64,000 nt of DNA from Ignatzschineria rhizosphaerae (GCF_022655595.1 NZ_CP093379.1:1174501-1238500); one strand, 5' to 3'. Shown: positions 19,750 through 30,030, numbered from the stretch's first letter. Numbers and translations are program-made. Notes: generated by a model from the sequence alone, not told the origin.

Positions 19750-21282
19750 ATGACAACTCGGCCCGCTAAGCCAAGCTTCTTTATGAGCTTTCTCAATAAA
19801 ATTGAATATTGGGGCAATAAACTCCCTGATCCTGTCATGATCTTTATCGGATTATGCATCATTACGATCATTGCCTCAGCACTTTTGAGTGCGATGGATG
19901 TTACCGCTTTTAATCCTGTCACTAAAGAGACAGTCCATGTTATTAACCTCTTAACGATTGATGGCTTAACGCAGATGATTACCAAGGCCACCACTAACTT
20001 TACGCAGTTTCCAGCATTAGGTGTTGTGTTAGTTGTCATGTTTGGAATCGGCGTTGCGGAGCATAGTGGCTACTTTAGAGCAGTGATGATTGCAACTGTA
20101 GAAAAAGCGCCGATCAAACTCATTATGCCGGTGCTTATTTTGGTCGCAATGCTAGGAACCGTTGCTGGAGATGCGTCACAAATTGTTGTGCCCCCACTTG
20201 CGGCAATGATCTTTGTGCGGTTAGGTTATCATCCTATTGCTGGCTTAGTGATGGCGTATGCCGCAGCACTCGGTGCTTTTGCTGCTAATACCATTATTGG
20301 CATGGCAGATGCCTTAGCACTCTCCTTTACCGAAGCAAGCCTTAAAACCATTAATGTCGATATCCCCGTTAATATTGCCATGAACTGGTATTTTATGACG
20401 GCTTCTATGTTCCTACTCCTTTTTGTCATTCTCTTTGTGACTCAAAAAATTATTATTCCCCGTTTAGGTGAATATACGCCAGAGCATCAAGAGGAAGCGG
20501 TAAATGACCTTACAATAATTGAGAAGAAAGGTTTAAAATGGGCGAACTTATCACTTTTAACAATCTTAGTTGCCATTACCGTTTTAGCGATTCCAGAATC
20601 GAGCTTTTTGCGTAATCCTGAATCAGGTAGCCTTATTGATGGGCCACTTATTCAAGGTGTTGCCATTGTAATTGCCATTATCTTTTTTATTCCTGGCTTT
20701 ATCTATGCGGCAATAACTAAAAAAGCTCGTAATTCTAAAGATATTGTAGAGATGATGAATCGTTCAATGGCGGGGATGAGCTCCTTTATCGTGATTGTCT
20801 TCTTTTCAGCGCAGATGATTGCCCTCTTTGCTTGGAGTAACTTAGGCTTGATCATTGCCATTAAAGGCGCGTCGCTACTTGAGAATCAAAACGGCTTCAC
20901 GCTCATTATTGGCTTTATTATTATCACGAGTATCATTAATATCTTTATTGGCAGTGCTTCAGCAAAATGGGCGCTTCTTGCCCCTATTTTTGTGCCGATG
21001 TTCCTCTTTTTAGGCTATCACCCAGCATTTACCCAAGCCATTTATCGTGTGGGAGATTCCATTACCAATCCTATTACTCCCATGATGGCATATTTACCAC
21101 TTCTCCTCTCCTTTGCGAAGAAGTATGATAAAAATATGGGATTAGGCACTTTGATCTCCAACCTCTTCCCTTATAGCTTGGCGCTTGGAATTGTTTGGAC
21201 ACTCTTTGTACTGATCTGGTACTGGTTTGGCTTGCCGGTAGGTCCTGGTGGCCCTATCTTCTTAGAGCAGAAATATTTCTAA
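19750..21282 (+). CDS. AbgT family transporter (p-aminobenzoyl-glutamate type)
   Basis: Inner-membrane protein of 510 residues with about a dozen hydrophobic segments. KIEYWGNKLPDPVMIFIGL at the N-terminus, GIGVAEHSGYFRA near 97, the GDASQIVVPPLAAMIF region near 137 and the C-terminal SASAKWALLAPIFVPMF and YRVGDSITNPITPMMAYLPL regions are hallmarks of the AbgT family. Members import p-aminobenzoyl-glutamate; some act as proton-driven drug efflux pumps. The next gene, 34 bases on, is an M20 amidohydrolase that could cleave the imported conjugate, which favours import here. AAAGGA lies upstream of the start. Confidence 0.9.
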   Translation: MTTRPAKPSFFMSFLNKIEYWGNKLPDPVMIFIGLCIITIIASALLSAMDVTAFNPVTKETVHVINLLTIDGLTQMITKATTNFTQFPALGVVLVVMFGIGVAEHSGYFRAVMIATVEKAPIKLIMPVLILVAMLGTVAGDASQIVVPPLAAMIFVRLGYHPIAGLVMAYAAALGAFAANTIIGMADALALSFTEASLKTINVDIPVNIAMNWYFMTASMFLLLFVILFVTQKIIIPRLGEYTPEHQEEAVNDLTIIEKKGLKWANLSLLTILVAITVLAIPESSFLRNPESGSLIDGPLIQGVAIVIAIIFFIPGFIYAAITKKARNSKDIVEMMNRSMAGMSSFIVIVFFSAQMIALFAWSNLGLIIAIKGASLLENQNGFTLIIGFIIITSIINIFIGSASAKWALLAPIFVPMFLFLGYHPAFTQAIYRVGDSITNPITPMMAYLPLLLSFAKKYDKNMGLGTLISNLFPYSLALGIVWTLFVLIWYWFGLPVGPGGPIFLEQKYF

Positions 21283-21315
21283 AAAACAGACATCAATAAT
21301 ATAAGGATTTTTATC

Positions 21316-22503
21316 ATGACGATTATCACAAGAGAGAAACTCGCCACTTACGAACCACAATTACTCAAGTATCGCCGGCATCTTCATGAACATCCTGAGC
21401 TCTCATTTCAAGAATTTGAAACGGCAAAATATATTGTCGAAAATATGAGTAAGCTCAAAAATGCAGAAATTATCCGCCCTGTGGGTACAAGTGTTTTAGT
21501 GAAATTTAAAACAGGAAAACCAGGTCCAAAAATTGGGCTGCGCGCAGATATCGATGCGCTCTCAATTCAAGAAGAGCGCCCAGAGCTAGATTTCCAATCT
21601 AAAAATGAGGGCGTCATGCACGCTTGCGGCCATGATATTCATACCTCAATGCTAATGACCGCTTGCCACTATTTTGATGAACATTTTGATGAGCTCACAG
21701 GCGAAGTCTGGGCAATTTTTCAACACGCAGAAGAACTCCTCCCGGGAGGCGCGCAAGAGATGGTAAAAACAGGGCTCTTTAATGAACTCGACTTTATCTA
21801 TGGCCAACATATTTGGTCAGGCTTACCGGTGGGCGTATTAGATATTAAAGAAGGTCCTGCAAGCTCTAACTCTGATACCTATCGTATTAAAATCCAAGGA
21901 AAAGGAGGACACGCTTCCCAACCTGAGATGTCAATTGACCCGATTATTATCGGGTCGATGATCGTACAAAAACTTCAAACGATTATTTCACGCATGATTG
22001 CTCCACAAGAGCCTGGCGTTATTAGTAATACGCTCTTTGAAGCGGGAAGATCTAGTGCATTAAACGTCATTCCTGATGTCTGCATTCTTGGCGGAAGCGT
22101 TCGCTCAGCTAGTGATGAGGTTCGCCAAATATTTAAAGATAATATTACCAAGATGGCCGAATCTACATGCGCTGAATATGGGGCAAGCTGCACGGTAGAT
22201 TACACAATCGGTTATGGCGTCACTTATAACAATCCGGAGAAGACAAAGTTCATTCGATCGATTGCAGAAAAGATGGAAGATACCACAATTATTACAGAAA
22301 AATGTATGCTTGGCGGGGAAGACTTTAGTGCTTTTTCTAAAATTGTGCCATCCACATTTGTCTTTGTTGGCGGTAACAACAGTGATCTAGGGTTTGACTA
22401 TCCGCATCATCACCCTAAATTCGGCATTGATGAAGATGGCATGCTTTACGGCTTACAACTACTGATTAATGTTGTAGAACAGTACCCGACTTACTTTAAC
22501 TAA
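21316..22503 (+). CDS. M20 family amidohydrolase linked to the AbgT-type transporter
   Basis: 395-residue cytoplasmic metallo-amidohydrolase, paralogue of the protein at 3509. Motifs are GLRADIDAL near 75, MHACGHDIHTS near 100-110, FQHAEELLPGGAQE near 135-148, a dimerisation domain from about 185, GGEDFSAF near 335 and PHHHPKF near 366. It follows the transporter gene closely (33 bases, AAGGA before the ATG), which suggests an operon that imports and hydrolyses an acylated or aminobenzoylated amino acid. E. coli uses separate AbgA and AbgB subunits; only one gene is present here. Exact substrate unknown. Confidence 0.9.
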   Translation: MTIITREKLATYEPQLLKYRRHLHEHPELSFQEFETAKYIVENMSKLKNAEIIRPVGTSVLVKFKTGKPGPKIGLRADIDALSIQEERPELDFQSKNEGVMHACGHDIHTSMLMTACHYFDEHFDELTGEVWAIFQHAEELLPGGAQEMVKTGLFNELDFIYGQHIWSGLPVGVLDIKEGPASSNSDTYRIKIQGKGGHASQPEMSIDPIIIGSMIVQKLQTIISRMIAPQEPGVISNTLFEAGRSSALNVIPDVCILGGSVRSASDEVRQIFKDNITKMAESTCAEYGASCTVDYTIGYGVTYNNPEKTKFIRSIAEKMEDTTIITEKCMLGGEDFSAFSKIVPSTFVFVGGNNSDLGFDYPHHHPKFGIDEDGMLYGLQLLINVVEQYPTYFN

Positions 22504-22550
22504 AGTCCCCTCAATCAGTTTCGAATAAAATACCAAACATTTCTATATTA

Positions 22551-22592
22551 AAAAAAGCGTTATCAGCTTAAAGTTGATAACGCTTTTTTCAT
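22551..22592. terminator. bidirectional terminator between convergent genes
   Basis: Perfect 15-bp stem AAAAAAGCGTTATCA / TGATAACGCTTTTTT with a 9-base loop. The A/T flanks serve as T-run on either strand, fitting its place between the ends of two convergent genes. Confidence 0.88.
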
Positions 22593-22608
22593 GGTTCAAA
22601 TCCTCTTC

Positions 22609-24132
22609 TTATTCCTTAGTAGCATTTTGCTCCATATAACTTAGCGCACTTCCCACTAATGCTCTGACACCTACGATTAAAGCATCTTCATCAATCATAA
22701 ATTCAGGGGAATGGTTCGCAGCGCCAGCTCGATCTTCAAATGGGGATGCATTAAGCCACCAATAGACAATCGGCGTGCCATTATTAGCATAAGCTCCAAA
22801 ATCCTCAGAGCCCATTAAAGGCAGAGATTCAATTGCACCCACGCCTTTAGTTGCGACATCTAATGCCGGCGCAATGGTCTGTACGACATCTGCATCATTT
22901 ACTAATACTTCATAGCCGGTACTTAAAGTCACATTCACTTTAACGCCGTGGTTATCAGCAATATTTTCACTATAGCGTTGGATTTTTTGATGAGCGATTG
23001 CCTGATTCTTTTTAGAGAGAGATCTTACCGTTCCCTCAATCACAGCGCTATCTGGCAAAATATTCATTTTGCTGCCACTACTAAGTAAGCCAACTGTTAC
23101 GACAATCGTTCCATCTTGCGGATCTGTTCTTTGACTGACAATATTATTAAGCGCAATAGTTGTTTCTGCTGCCGCTAAAAGTGGGGAATTAGCACTCCAA
23201 GGTGATGATCCATGCCCGCCTTTACCTTCAAATTCAATCTTAAATCCATCCCCACTTGCCATAAAGCTTCCCGGACGATAACTAATAGAGCCTGAAGGGT
23301 AAGAACCCCCAATATGTTGCCCCATTACCACATCTACTTTAGGGTTTTCTAGCACATTTTCTGCCATCATCTGATTTGCACCACTTAGCGGCGTCCCTGG
23401 TCCTTGCTCTTCTGCGGGTTGGAAAATCAACACAATCGTTCCTTTTAGCTCATCTTTCATTTGTGAAAAGACTTTCGCAGCCCCTAGTAGCATCGCCACA
23501 TGTGTATCATGCCCACAAGCATGCATAATAGGGGTTTCTTTACCATCCCAAATACCTGTGGCTAGCGATTTAAAGGGTAATGTATTTTGCTCTTTAACCG
23601 GCAAGCCATCCATATCTGCACGAAGCGCAACAACGGGCCCAGGCTTTCCACCAACTAAAACCGCTTTGACGCCGGTTTTCGCAATCCCCGCTTCAATCTC
23701 ATAACCTCCCATCTTCTCTAAAGCATCCACAATATATTTTGCCGTTTCATACTCTTGATATGGAAGTTCAGGATGCTCATGAAGATGCCGGCGCCATTCA
23801 ATCACTTGGCTCTCCATGCTATCGGCAAGCATTAACGCCCGCTCATTGAAATTTTTTTCAGCCTGATCTGATGCTTTAATTGTTGATTCAACACCGATAG
23901 AACCTGTTACTGTTGATCCCACTGTTACTGATCCCGTCGTTCCTGCCCCTGTCGTTAATGATCCTGTCATTGATTTTGACGCAACTTCCTCCGAAATCAC
24001 AGACTCAGTCTCCATGCCACCTGAAACGATTAACTCAGAAGTAACCGTTTCTGCACTAGCAACATTCACCATCATTCCTGCTAATAGACAAGCTGAAAGC
24101 AAAATGCTCAATGGCTTTTGTCGTTGATTCAT
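22609..24132 (-). CDS. secreted M20 family amidohydrolase with Thr/Gly-rich N-terminal linker
   Basis: Exported metallo-amidohydrolase, 507 residues from the chosen start. The signal peptide runs from MNQRQKPLSILLSACLL to a cleavage site after NVASA. It is followed by about 65 residues of low-complexity Ser/Thr/Gly/Val sequence (TGSLTTGAGTTGSVTVGSTV), then the enzyme: ALRADMDGLPV, HACGHDTHVAMLLGA, IFQPAEEQGPG, MGSEDFGAY. Two ATGs are possible; the second (24132) has GAGGAG at 7 bases and gives the better signal peptide, while the first (24147) has AGAGGA. The linker is unusual for the family and may tether or extend the enzyme in the periplasm. Substrate unknown. Confidence 0.85.
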   Translation of the reverse strand: MNQRQKPLSILLSACLLAGMMVNVASAETVTSELIVSGGMETESVISEEVASKSMTGSLTTGAGTTGSVTVGSTVTGSIGVESTIKASDQAEKNFNERALMLADSMESQVIEWRRHLHEHPELPYQEYETAKYIVDALEKMGGYEIEAGIAKTGVKAVLVGGKPGPVVALRADMDGLPVKEQNTLPFKSLATGIWDGKETPIMHACGHDTHVAMLLGAAKVFSQMKDELKGTIVLIFQPAEEQGPGTPLSGANQMMAENVLENPKVDVVMGQHIGGSYPSGSISYRPGSFMASGDGFKIEFEGKGGHGSSPWSANSPLLAAAETTIALNNIVSQRTDPQDGTIVVTVGLLSSGSKMNILPDSAVIEGTVRSLSKKNQAIAHQKIQRYSENIADNHGVKVNVTLSTGYEVLVNDADVVQTIAPALDVATKGVGAIESLPLMGSEDFGAYANNGTPIVYWWLNASPFEDRAGAANHSPEFMIDEDALIVGVRALVGSALSYMEQNATKE

Positions 24133-24276
24133 CTTTAAACTCCTCATTTTAAAATCCTCTTACCAATATTATTATTGTTATATCTCAAAACCATCCAAAG
24201 ATCGGCCGATATCTCTTATTGATTGATCATCTATTAAAATACAATCCATAATCAATCTCTTTATCTATTACACCAT

Positions 24277-26775
24277 TTATCTACGTAAAACCAATAAAGG
24301 CGATACAAGCACAACTCTTCTAGTCCCTATTATTCCCAATAGTGAAATCAATAATGCCCCAATTAGCGGCAATAATATTAACCAAGGATGCAGTTGCCAC
24401 TCTAAATTTAAAACAAAACGATAGAGTAAAAAGCTAATAAACTCACTTCCAATCATCGCCAGTAATCCTGCTAATCCGCCCATTAAGGCAAACTCTATCA
24501 ATTGGCTTTTAAAGAGCATTTTTCGATTTGCGCCTAAAACTCGTAAAATAGCACCTTGCCGTAATCGATCGCTTAATGTTGCTTGTAACCCCGCGATAAG
24601 GACGATTAACCCTGCTAATAGCACTAATGCTAAAATATATTCCACTGCTAATGTAACTTGTTGCAAAATTTCATTTAATTGATTTACTATCGCCATTAAA
24701 TCTAATAGCGTAATCGTTGGAAACTCGCGGGCTAATGTCATCAGCTCTTTTTGCATATTAGCTGGTAAGTAGAAACTTGTTAAATACGTTACGGGCACAC
24801 CCACAATTGATTCTGGGTTAAACATTACAAAAAAGTTAGGCTGCACCGTATCCCAATTCACATGGCGAATACTGGTGAGCTTGGCGGTATAGCTCTCTCC
24901 GGCAATTACAAAGGTGAGCATATCCCCTAATTGCACATTTAACCCTTTGGCTAAATCCTCTTCTAAAGAAACGCTCATCTCCTTACTATTTTCCTGCCAC
25001 CACTCTCCTTCTACAAGCTTATTTTCGGCAGGTAAATCTGCGCTCCAAGTTAAATTAAGATCACGCTTTGTCGCATTTTCCGCTCGTTCATTATTAAACG
25101 CTCTTTTACGCACAGGAATCTCATTGATCGCCGTTAAGCGCCCTGCCACCATAGGATAAAATGGCGAGATATTAGGCGATAATGTTGCGACATGCTCCCT
25201 AAAGGGCGCTCTATCTTCTTCCATAATATTCATGGCAAAATAGTTAGGCGCATCAGGTGGCAATTGATCTTGCCAAGTTTGCAGTAATTCCCCACGGAGC
25301 ATCATCACTAATGCCATTGTCATTAAGATAACGCCAAATGCGACGATTTGCCCCATCGATTTCACAGGGTTGCGCAATGTTTGTCCTAGCGCCATTCGCC
25401 ATACAAATGAAGCTCGAGATAATACTCTACGTAAAAATCTCACAGAAAAATATAGCGCTGTGCCCAGTAATATCACCATCAAAATAGCGCCGCCAAGAAG
25501 TGCCAAAGTTAAACTGATATTTAAGCTTAATTGCCACATGATTAAAAAAAGTGCCAGTAACGCTATCCCATAAACCACAAAGCTTTTAAGCGGCGTTGGC
25601 AGTAAATCTTCTCTTAAGACTCGTAGCGGCGGTGTTCTTCCTAAAGCGGCTAAAGGCGGTAATGCAAAACCAATTAAGACTGTAAATCCTGTTGCAACAC
25701 CTGCAATTGCCGGCATTACGCCCCCAGAAGGCAACTCCGTGCTAATTAGATCTTTTAATAAAACAAATAGCCCTAATTGCGCGAGCCACCCTAAAATAGC
25801 GCCTAGCACAGCCCCTATAATACTTACATAAAATAGCTCAAAACCATATAACCACAATACTTGCTTTTGCTGCATTCCAAGCGAGCGAAGTAAGGCGCTG
25901 GCATCATAACGATTATTGGCAAATTGATTCGCTGATAACGCAATTGCGACGCTTGCTAACAAGATCCCCACTAAACTTGCTAAATTGAGGTAATTTTGCG
26001 CACGGTTTAAAGCGCCACTCACCTCTTTACTCCCATCAGCAATGGTTAAAATCTTCTGATTAGGCATTAATGTTTTCTTTAATGCCGGCTGTAATTCTTT
26101 TATTTGCGCCATATCACCAGCCCACAAATGGCGATAAGTGACTCGGCTTCCTTTTTGCACAGCACCTGTAGCGGCTAAATCCTCACGATTCATTAACGCA
26201 AAGGGATTAAAGCTATAAAAATTTGCCGAGCGATCAGGCGCATAAGTGATGATTTTAGTGATTTTAAGGGATTGCTTCCCAATATCAATAACATCACCTA
26301 CATGAAGGTTTAAACCATATAACAATCTGGATTCTACCCAAACTTCACCCACCTTTGGTCCTTCATTTACCTCATATTCAGGGGTTTCAAGATTATCTTG
26401 TATTTTCAGCTTTCCTCGTAAAGGATAATTTATATCCGCCGCTTTTACGGAAACAAGCTGAAGATCATCACCATTTAAAATTACTGTCGAGAAGTTCACG
26501 GTTTTCGCATGTTCTAACCCTAAATCTTTTGCCAGTTTTAACTGCGAATCTGCCGCATCTTCATTACTTCTTAGTACTAAATCCGCAGCGAGAAACTCCC
26601 CCGCCCTCGCTTCCATTGAAGCATGCAATCTTGTACTAAAATAACCAATCGCCGTACTAATCATGACCGTAATAAGAAGCGCTACCAGTAAAATACGCAA
26701 TTCTCCGGCGCGGATTTCTCGCATCAATTGTTTAAAAGCCAGTGCCGCTAATTGAACAAAGGATAACTTATTCAT
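24277..26775 (-). CDS. ybbP: ABC transporter permease, YbbP (FtsX-type)
   Basis: 832-residue inner-membrane protein with the FtsX/MacB-type layout. An N-terminal segment (LRILLVALLITVMISTAIGY) and a periplasmic domain are followed by a first membrane block near 255-350 and further segments to about 490. A second periplasmic domain comes next, and a C-terminal block of three segments ends in a short basic tail. Its ATG overlaps the end of the ybbA gene by 8 bases, so the two are translationally coupled. The order ybbP-ybbA divergent from tesA is the E. coli order. Probably a lipoprotein- or lipid-related mechanotransmission ABC system; substrate unknown. Confidence 0.88.
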   Translation of the reverse strand: MNKLSFVQLAALAFKQLMREIRAGELRILLVALLITVMISTAIGYFSTRLHASMEARAGEFLAADLVLRSNEDAADSQLKLAKDLGLEHAKTVNFSTVILNGDDLQLVSVKAADINYPLRGKLKIQDNLETPEYEVNEGPKVGEVWVESRLLYGLNLHVGDVIDIGKQSLKITKIITYAPDRSANFYSFNPFALMNREDLAATGAVQKGSRVTYRHLWAGDMAQIKELQPALKKTLMPNQKILTIADGSKEVSGALNRAQNYLNLASLVGILLASVAIALSANQFANNRYDASALLRSLGMQQKQVLWLYGFELFYVSIIGAVLGAILGWLAQLGLFVLLKDLISTELPSGGVMPAIAGVATGFTVLIGFALPPLAALGRTPPLRVLREDLLPTPLKSFVVYGIALLALFLIMWQLSLNISLTLALLGGAILMVILLGTALYFSVRFLRRVLSRASFVWRMALGQTLRNPVKSMGQIVAFGVILMTMALVMMLRGELLQTWQDQLPPDAPNYFAMNIMEEDRAPFREHVATLSPNISPFYPMVAGRLTAINEIPVRKRAFNNERAENATKRDLNLTWSADLPAENKLVEGEWWQENSKEMSVSLEEDLAKGLNVQLGDMLTFVIAGESYTAKLTSIRHVNWDTVQPNFFVMFNPESIVGVPVTYLTSFYLPANMQKELMTLAREFPTITLLDLMAIVNQLNEILQQVTLAVEYILALVLLAGLIVLIAGLQATLSDRLRQGAILRVLGANRKMLFKSQLIEFALMGGLAGLLAMIGSEFISFLLYRFVLNLEWQLHPWLILLPLIGALLISLLGIIGTRRVVLVSPLLVLRR

Positions 26776-27454
26776 GATTAAAATCCTGATCCACTAAACG
26801 TCCACCCTCAATTTGAATTCGATATTGGCAACGCTCTGCTAACCTTGCTTCATGCGTGACTAATACTAAGGTTGTTTTGCTCTCTTCATTTAGCTGAAAA
26901 AGTAGATCAATAATGGATTCACCGGTTTTCGTATCTAAATTGCCGGTCGGTTCATCGGCAAATAAAATCGTTGGGTTTGAGGCAAATGCGCGAGCAATCG
27001 CCACTCTTTGCTGCTCACCACCTGATAACTGCTTAGGATAATGATGGGTTCTTTCCCCTAATCCTACTCGAGTTAATAGCTCAATACTTCGCTCTCTTGC
27101 ACCCTTTTTCCCTTCTAACTCTAAAGGTAACATCACATTTTCAACCGCTGTTAAAGACTCTAATAATTGAAAAGATTGAAAAACAAACCCCACATGTAAC
27201 GCCCGAAGAGCCGCTCTTTCATCCTCGCTCAGTTTACTTAAGGGCTTTTCGGCTAATAAAATCTCCCCTTCGGTTGGCACATCTAAACCTGCGAGCAACC
27301 CTAGTAATGTCGATTTCCCCGAGCCAGAACTCCCGATAATCGCTAAACTATCCCCTTCATGTAATTGAAAAGAGATATCTTGTAAAATCGTTAATTTTTC
27401 TGTTGTTTCTACCGATTTTCCAACATGCTTTGCATCCAAAATTATCGTCGTCAT
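26768..27454 (-). CDS. ybbA: ABC transporter ATP-binding protein, YbbA (LolD/MacB class)
   Basis: 228-residue cytoplasmic ATPase partner of YbbP. Visible are Walker [15 protein letters not shown] near 37, the Q-loop region [20 protein letters not shown] near 93, signature [15 protein letters not shown] near 142, Walker [13 protein letters not shown] near 164 and the switch histidine in [11 protein letters not shown] near 200. The ATG follows a weak GGAT. It is divergent from tesA, with about 150 bases shared as a promoter region. Confidence 0.93.
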   Translation of the reverse strand: MTTIILDAKHVGKSVETTEKLTILQDISFQLHEGDSLAIIGSSGSGKSTLLGLLAGLDVPTEGEILLAEKPLSKLSEDERAALRALHVGFVFQSFQLLESLTAVENVMLPLELEGKKGARERSIELLTRVGLGERTHHYPKQLSGGEQQRVAIARAFASNPTILFADEPTGNLDTKTGESIIDLLFQLNEESKTTLVLVTHEARLAERCQYRIQIEGGRLVDQDFNHE

Positions 27455-27608
27455 TATTTATCCAAATGCGTTAAAATTTTAAAGATTAATCATAACATCT
27501 TTTTGCTGAATCAAAATTGCTCTCTTGTGGATTTAATCAATGATTCCAAACAAGGTAAGATAGTAGATGATTACTATTTTTCGCCCAACTTTATGAAAGG
27601 TTTTTATC

Positions 27609-28232
27609 ATGAGACTTATCACACAATTAAAACTCGGTATGGCCGCCATCATTCTCTGCACTATTTCACAGGCACAATCCATTTTAATTGTTGGCGATAG
27701 TATTAGTGCAGGCTTTGGGATTAATGCAGAAGAAGGTTGGGTCGCTTTATTAGAAGAAAAGCTACAAGCTGAAAATCATCAATATCAGGTGATTAATGCT
27801 TCTATCTCTGGCGATACGACAACTAATGGGCTCTCTCGTTTACCTGCTTTATTAGAAAAACATCAACCCAATATCACGATTATTGAATTAGGTGGTAATG
27901 ATGGGCTTCGCGCAACGCCACCTACTAAAATTGCAGAGAATCTCTCAAAGATGATTGAACTGACTCAAAGCGCAAATAGCACACCTCTCTTAATTGGTAT
28001 TCAATTACCGCCTAATTATGGAGATGCTTACCTAGCCCGTTTCTTAGCGCTCTATCCTACATTAGGAGAACAGCATCAAATTGCCGTCCTCCCTTCAATT
28101 GTTGAGAAAGTGGGCGGCAATCCTGATCTTATGCAAAATGATGGAATTCATCCTAATCAAAAAGGGCAACCGCTCATGCTTGAGGCGGTTTGGGAAAAGC
28201 TTGAACCACTACTGACTCCTTCTAATAGCTAA
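27609..28232 (+). CDS. tesA: periplasmic SGNH esterase TesA (acyl-CoA thioesterase I / arylesterase / lysophospholipase L1)
   Basis: 207 residues with a signal peptide ending near ISQAQS. SGNH-hydrolase blocks are all present: ILIVGDSISAGFG with the nucleophile serine (block I), block III in ELGGNDGLRA, and the catalytic Asp and His in DGIHPNQKG (block V). The family hydrolyses thioesters, esters and lysophospholipids in the periplasm. The ATG is preceded by AAAGG. The divergent pairing with ybbA-ybbP is the same as in E. coli and supports the name. Confidence 0.92.
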   Translation: MRLITQLKLGMAAIILCTISQAQSILIVGDSISAGFGINAEEGWVALLEEKLQAENHQYQVINASISGDTTTNGLSRLPALLEKHQPNITIIELGGNDGLRATPPTKIAENLSKMIELTQSANSTPLLIGIQLPPNYGDAYLARFLALYPTLGEQHQIAVLPSIVEKVGGNPDLMQNDGIHPNQKGQPLMLEAVWEKLEPLLTPSNS

Positions 28233-28383
28233 ACGCCTTAAAAAAGGCTTTCCCATAATTCTTAGGAATCATCACAAAAAATCGTCTTATAGTATCTTTT
28301 GCTTAAATAGCTTTAACTTAAAAAGATCTATCAGTAAGAGGGAATATTTGCATTCCTCTTGCTCCCTTTTGATGCCCACAAAT

Positions 28384-28574
28384 TATAGTGAAATCAATTT
28401 CAAAGCCATTCAATCAAATTGCCGGCGCATCAATTATGAAAAGTGCAAGAATCGTTCTATCCGGTATTTGCAAGTCGTTTTGATTCATACGCTGTGCTAT
28501 TTTGCTTTTAAAATAATGTTGTTTATAGTAATCGGCTATCAATCACAGGCTTTTTATAATCCTATTTCACGATA
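28384..28574. repeat. dispersed TATAGTG-type element, copy 6
   Basis: Begins TATAGTGAAATCAATTTCAA, with central GCCGGCGCATCAATTATGAA and GCAAGAATCGTTCTATCCGG, and ends with TCCTATTTCACGATA. An additional partial end (TATAGTAATCGGC) lies near 28525. The rest of the 28233-28821 gap holds a weak hairpin after tesA and AT-rich DNA without a supportable gene. Confidence 0.7.
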
Positions 28575-28821
28575 AAAAAACTGCTCTATAAAAAAGAGCT
28601 AAACTTTACAAGAAATCCCATAAATAGAACTATTTTTTCTATTCAATTGAGCTTAAAAATGAAATTTGCTATCTTCCTTAAAGGGAGAATATAAATCGCA
28701 AAATTCAATCTTTGTCCTGTTTAACAATCAGTGACAATCTATTTTGAAATTCAGCCAAAAACATCAAATTTCCCACTAATAATAACCATACTCATCACCA
28801 AATCTCTAGGGGAACAATGCT

Positions 28822-30030
28822 GTGAAGCCTGCTAATCAAACGCTGAAAGTCGCTTTACCCATCTTATTACTCATCGGTAGTGCGCATCTCTTTAATGACT
28901 TCATTCAATCGATGCTCACTGCTATCTATCCGATGTTGCAGAAGAATTTTGTGCTAGACTTTGCCAATATTGGTCTTATTAGCCTTGTTTATCAGATGAC
29001 CGCTTCCATTTTACAACCTTGTATTGGTTTTTGGACTGATAAAAACCCAAAACCTATGCTTTTACCAATTGGAATGCTAGTGACCACAAGCGGTGTAGTG
29101 CTTTTAAGCTCAGCCACCGCTTATTCACACCTCTTAATTGCCGCAGGAATGATGGGAATTGGCTCTTCAATCTTCCACCCTGAAGCCGTACGATTAACGC
29201 GCATTGCATCAGGTGGGAAATATGGCTTAGCGCAATCAATTTTCCAAGTAGGGGGAAACTTAGGATCCGCATTAGGACCATTAGTTGCCGGCATTATCAT
29301 TGTTAAATATGCAAATCAAAAGAATATTCTCTGGTTTGCAGCGGTAGGGCTTATTGCTTGTGGCGTACTCTTTTACCTTGGAAATTGGGGGAGAGAATAT
29401 CAAAAATCTAATAAACGTAAAGTCGCCGGCGCTGTAACTTTCCCCTATGGTAAAGCACGCACAATGTGGGCGTTAACGACGTTAGCCCTACTCATTTTTG
29501 CCAAATATTTCTATATGGCAAATTTCACTAACTACTTTAGCTTCTATCTCATTGAGAAGTTCCATGTAGAGCGCTCTAATGCCGTTATTCTTGTCTTTGT
29601 CTTTATGGCTGCAATTGCCGTTGGTACCTTTGCCGGCGGCCCGATTGGTGATAAAATTGGGCGTAGATCTGTTATTTGGTTCTCAATGATTGGGGCTATT
29701 CCCTTCTCGCTTGCATTACCTCATTTACCCTTTATTGGTGTCATCATTGCTTCCATCTTTATCGGGTTAATTTTAGCTTCCGCTTTCTCGGCGATCGTGG
29801 TCTTTGCTCAAGAATTAGTCCCTGGTAATGTTGGCATGATTGCTGGTATTTTCTTTGGCTTAATGTTTGGAATGAGCGGTATCGGCGCACTTTTCTTAGG
29901 ATGGCTTGCGGATGTGACAAATCTGCAAACGGTCTTTATCTTAACCTCCTTCTTACCATTTTTTGGCTTCTTAACCTTCTTCTTACCTAAAGAAGAGGAT
30001 AAAATTGCCGGTAATGAGGAAAATGCTTAA
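28822..30030 (+). CDS. fsr: MFS transporter, fosmidomycin-resistance (Fsr) type
   Basis: 402-residue inner-membrane protein with 12 predicted segments, close to the 406 residues of E. coli Fsr. The opening ILLLIGSAHLFNDFIQSMLT and the following LDFANIGLISLVYQMTASIL and QPCIGFWTDKNP are characteristic of that family. The start is a GTG with AGGGGA upstream; the ATG five bases before it is immediately out of frame with a stop. Fsr exports fosmidomycin and some other compounds; whether this one does is inference from similarity. Single-gene unit. Confidence 0.85.
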   Translation: MKPANQTLKVALPILLLIGSAHLFNDFIQSMLTAIYPMLQKNFVLDFANIGLISLVYQMTASILQPCIGFWTDKNPKPMLLPIGMLVTTSGVVLLSSATAYSHLLIAAGMMGIGSSIFHPEAVRLTRIASGGKYGLAQSIFQVGGNLGSALGPLVAGIIIVKYANQKNILWFAAVGLIACGVLFYLGNWGREYQKSNKRKVAGAVTFPYGKARTMWALTTLALLIFAKYFYMANFTNYFSFYLIEKFHVERSNAVILVFVFMAAIAVGTFAGGPIGDKIGRRSVIWFSMIGAIPFSLALPHLPFIGVIIASIFIGLILASAFSAIVVFAQELVPGNVGMIAGIFFGLMFGMSGIGALFLGWLADVTNLQTVFILTSFLPFFGFLTFFLPKEEDKIAGNEENA

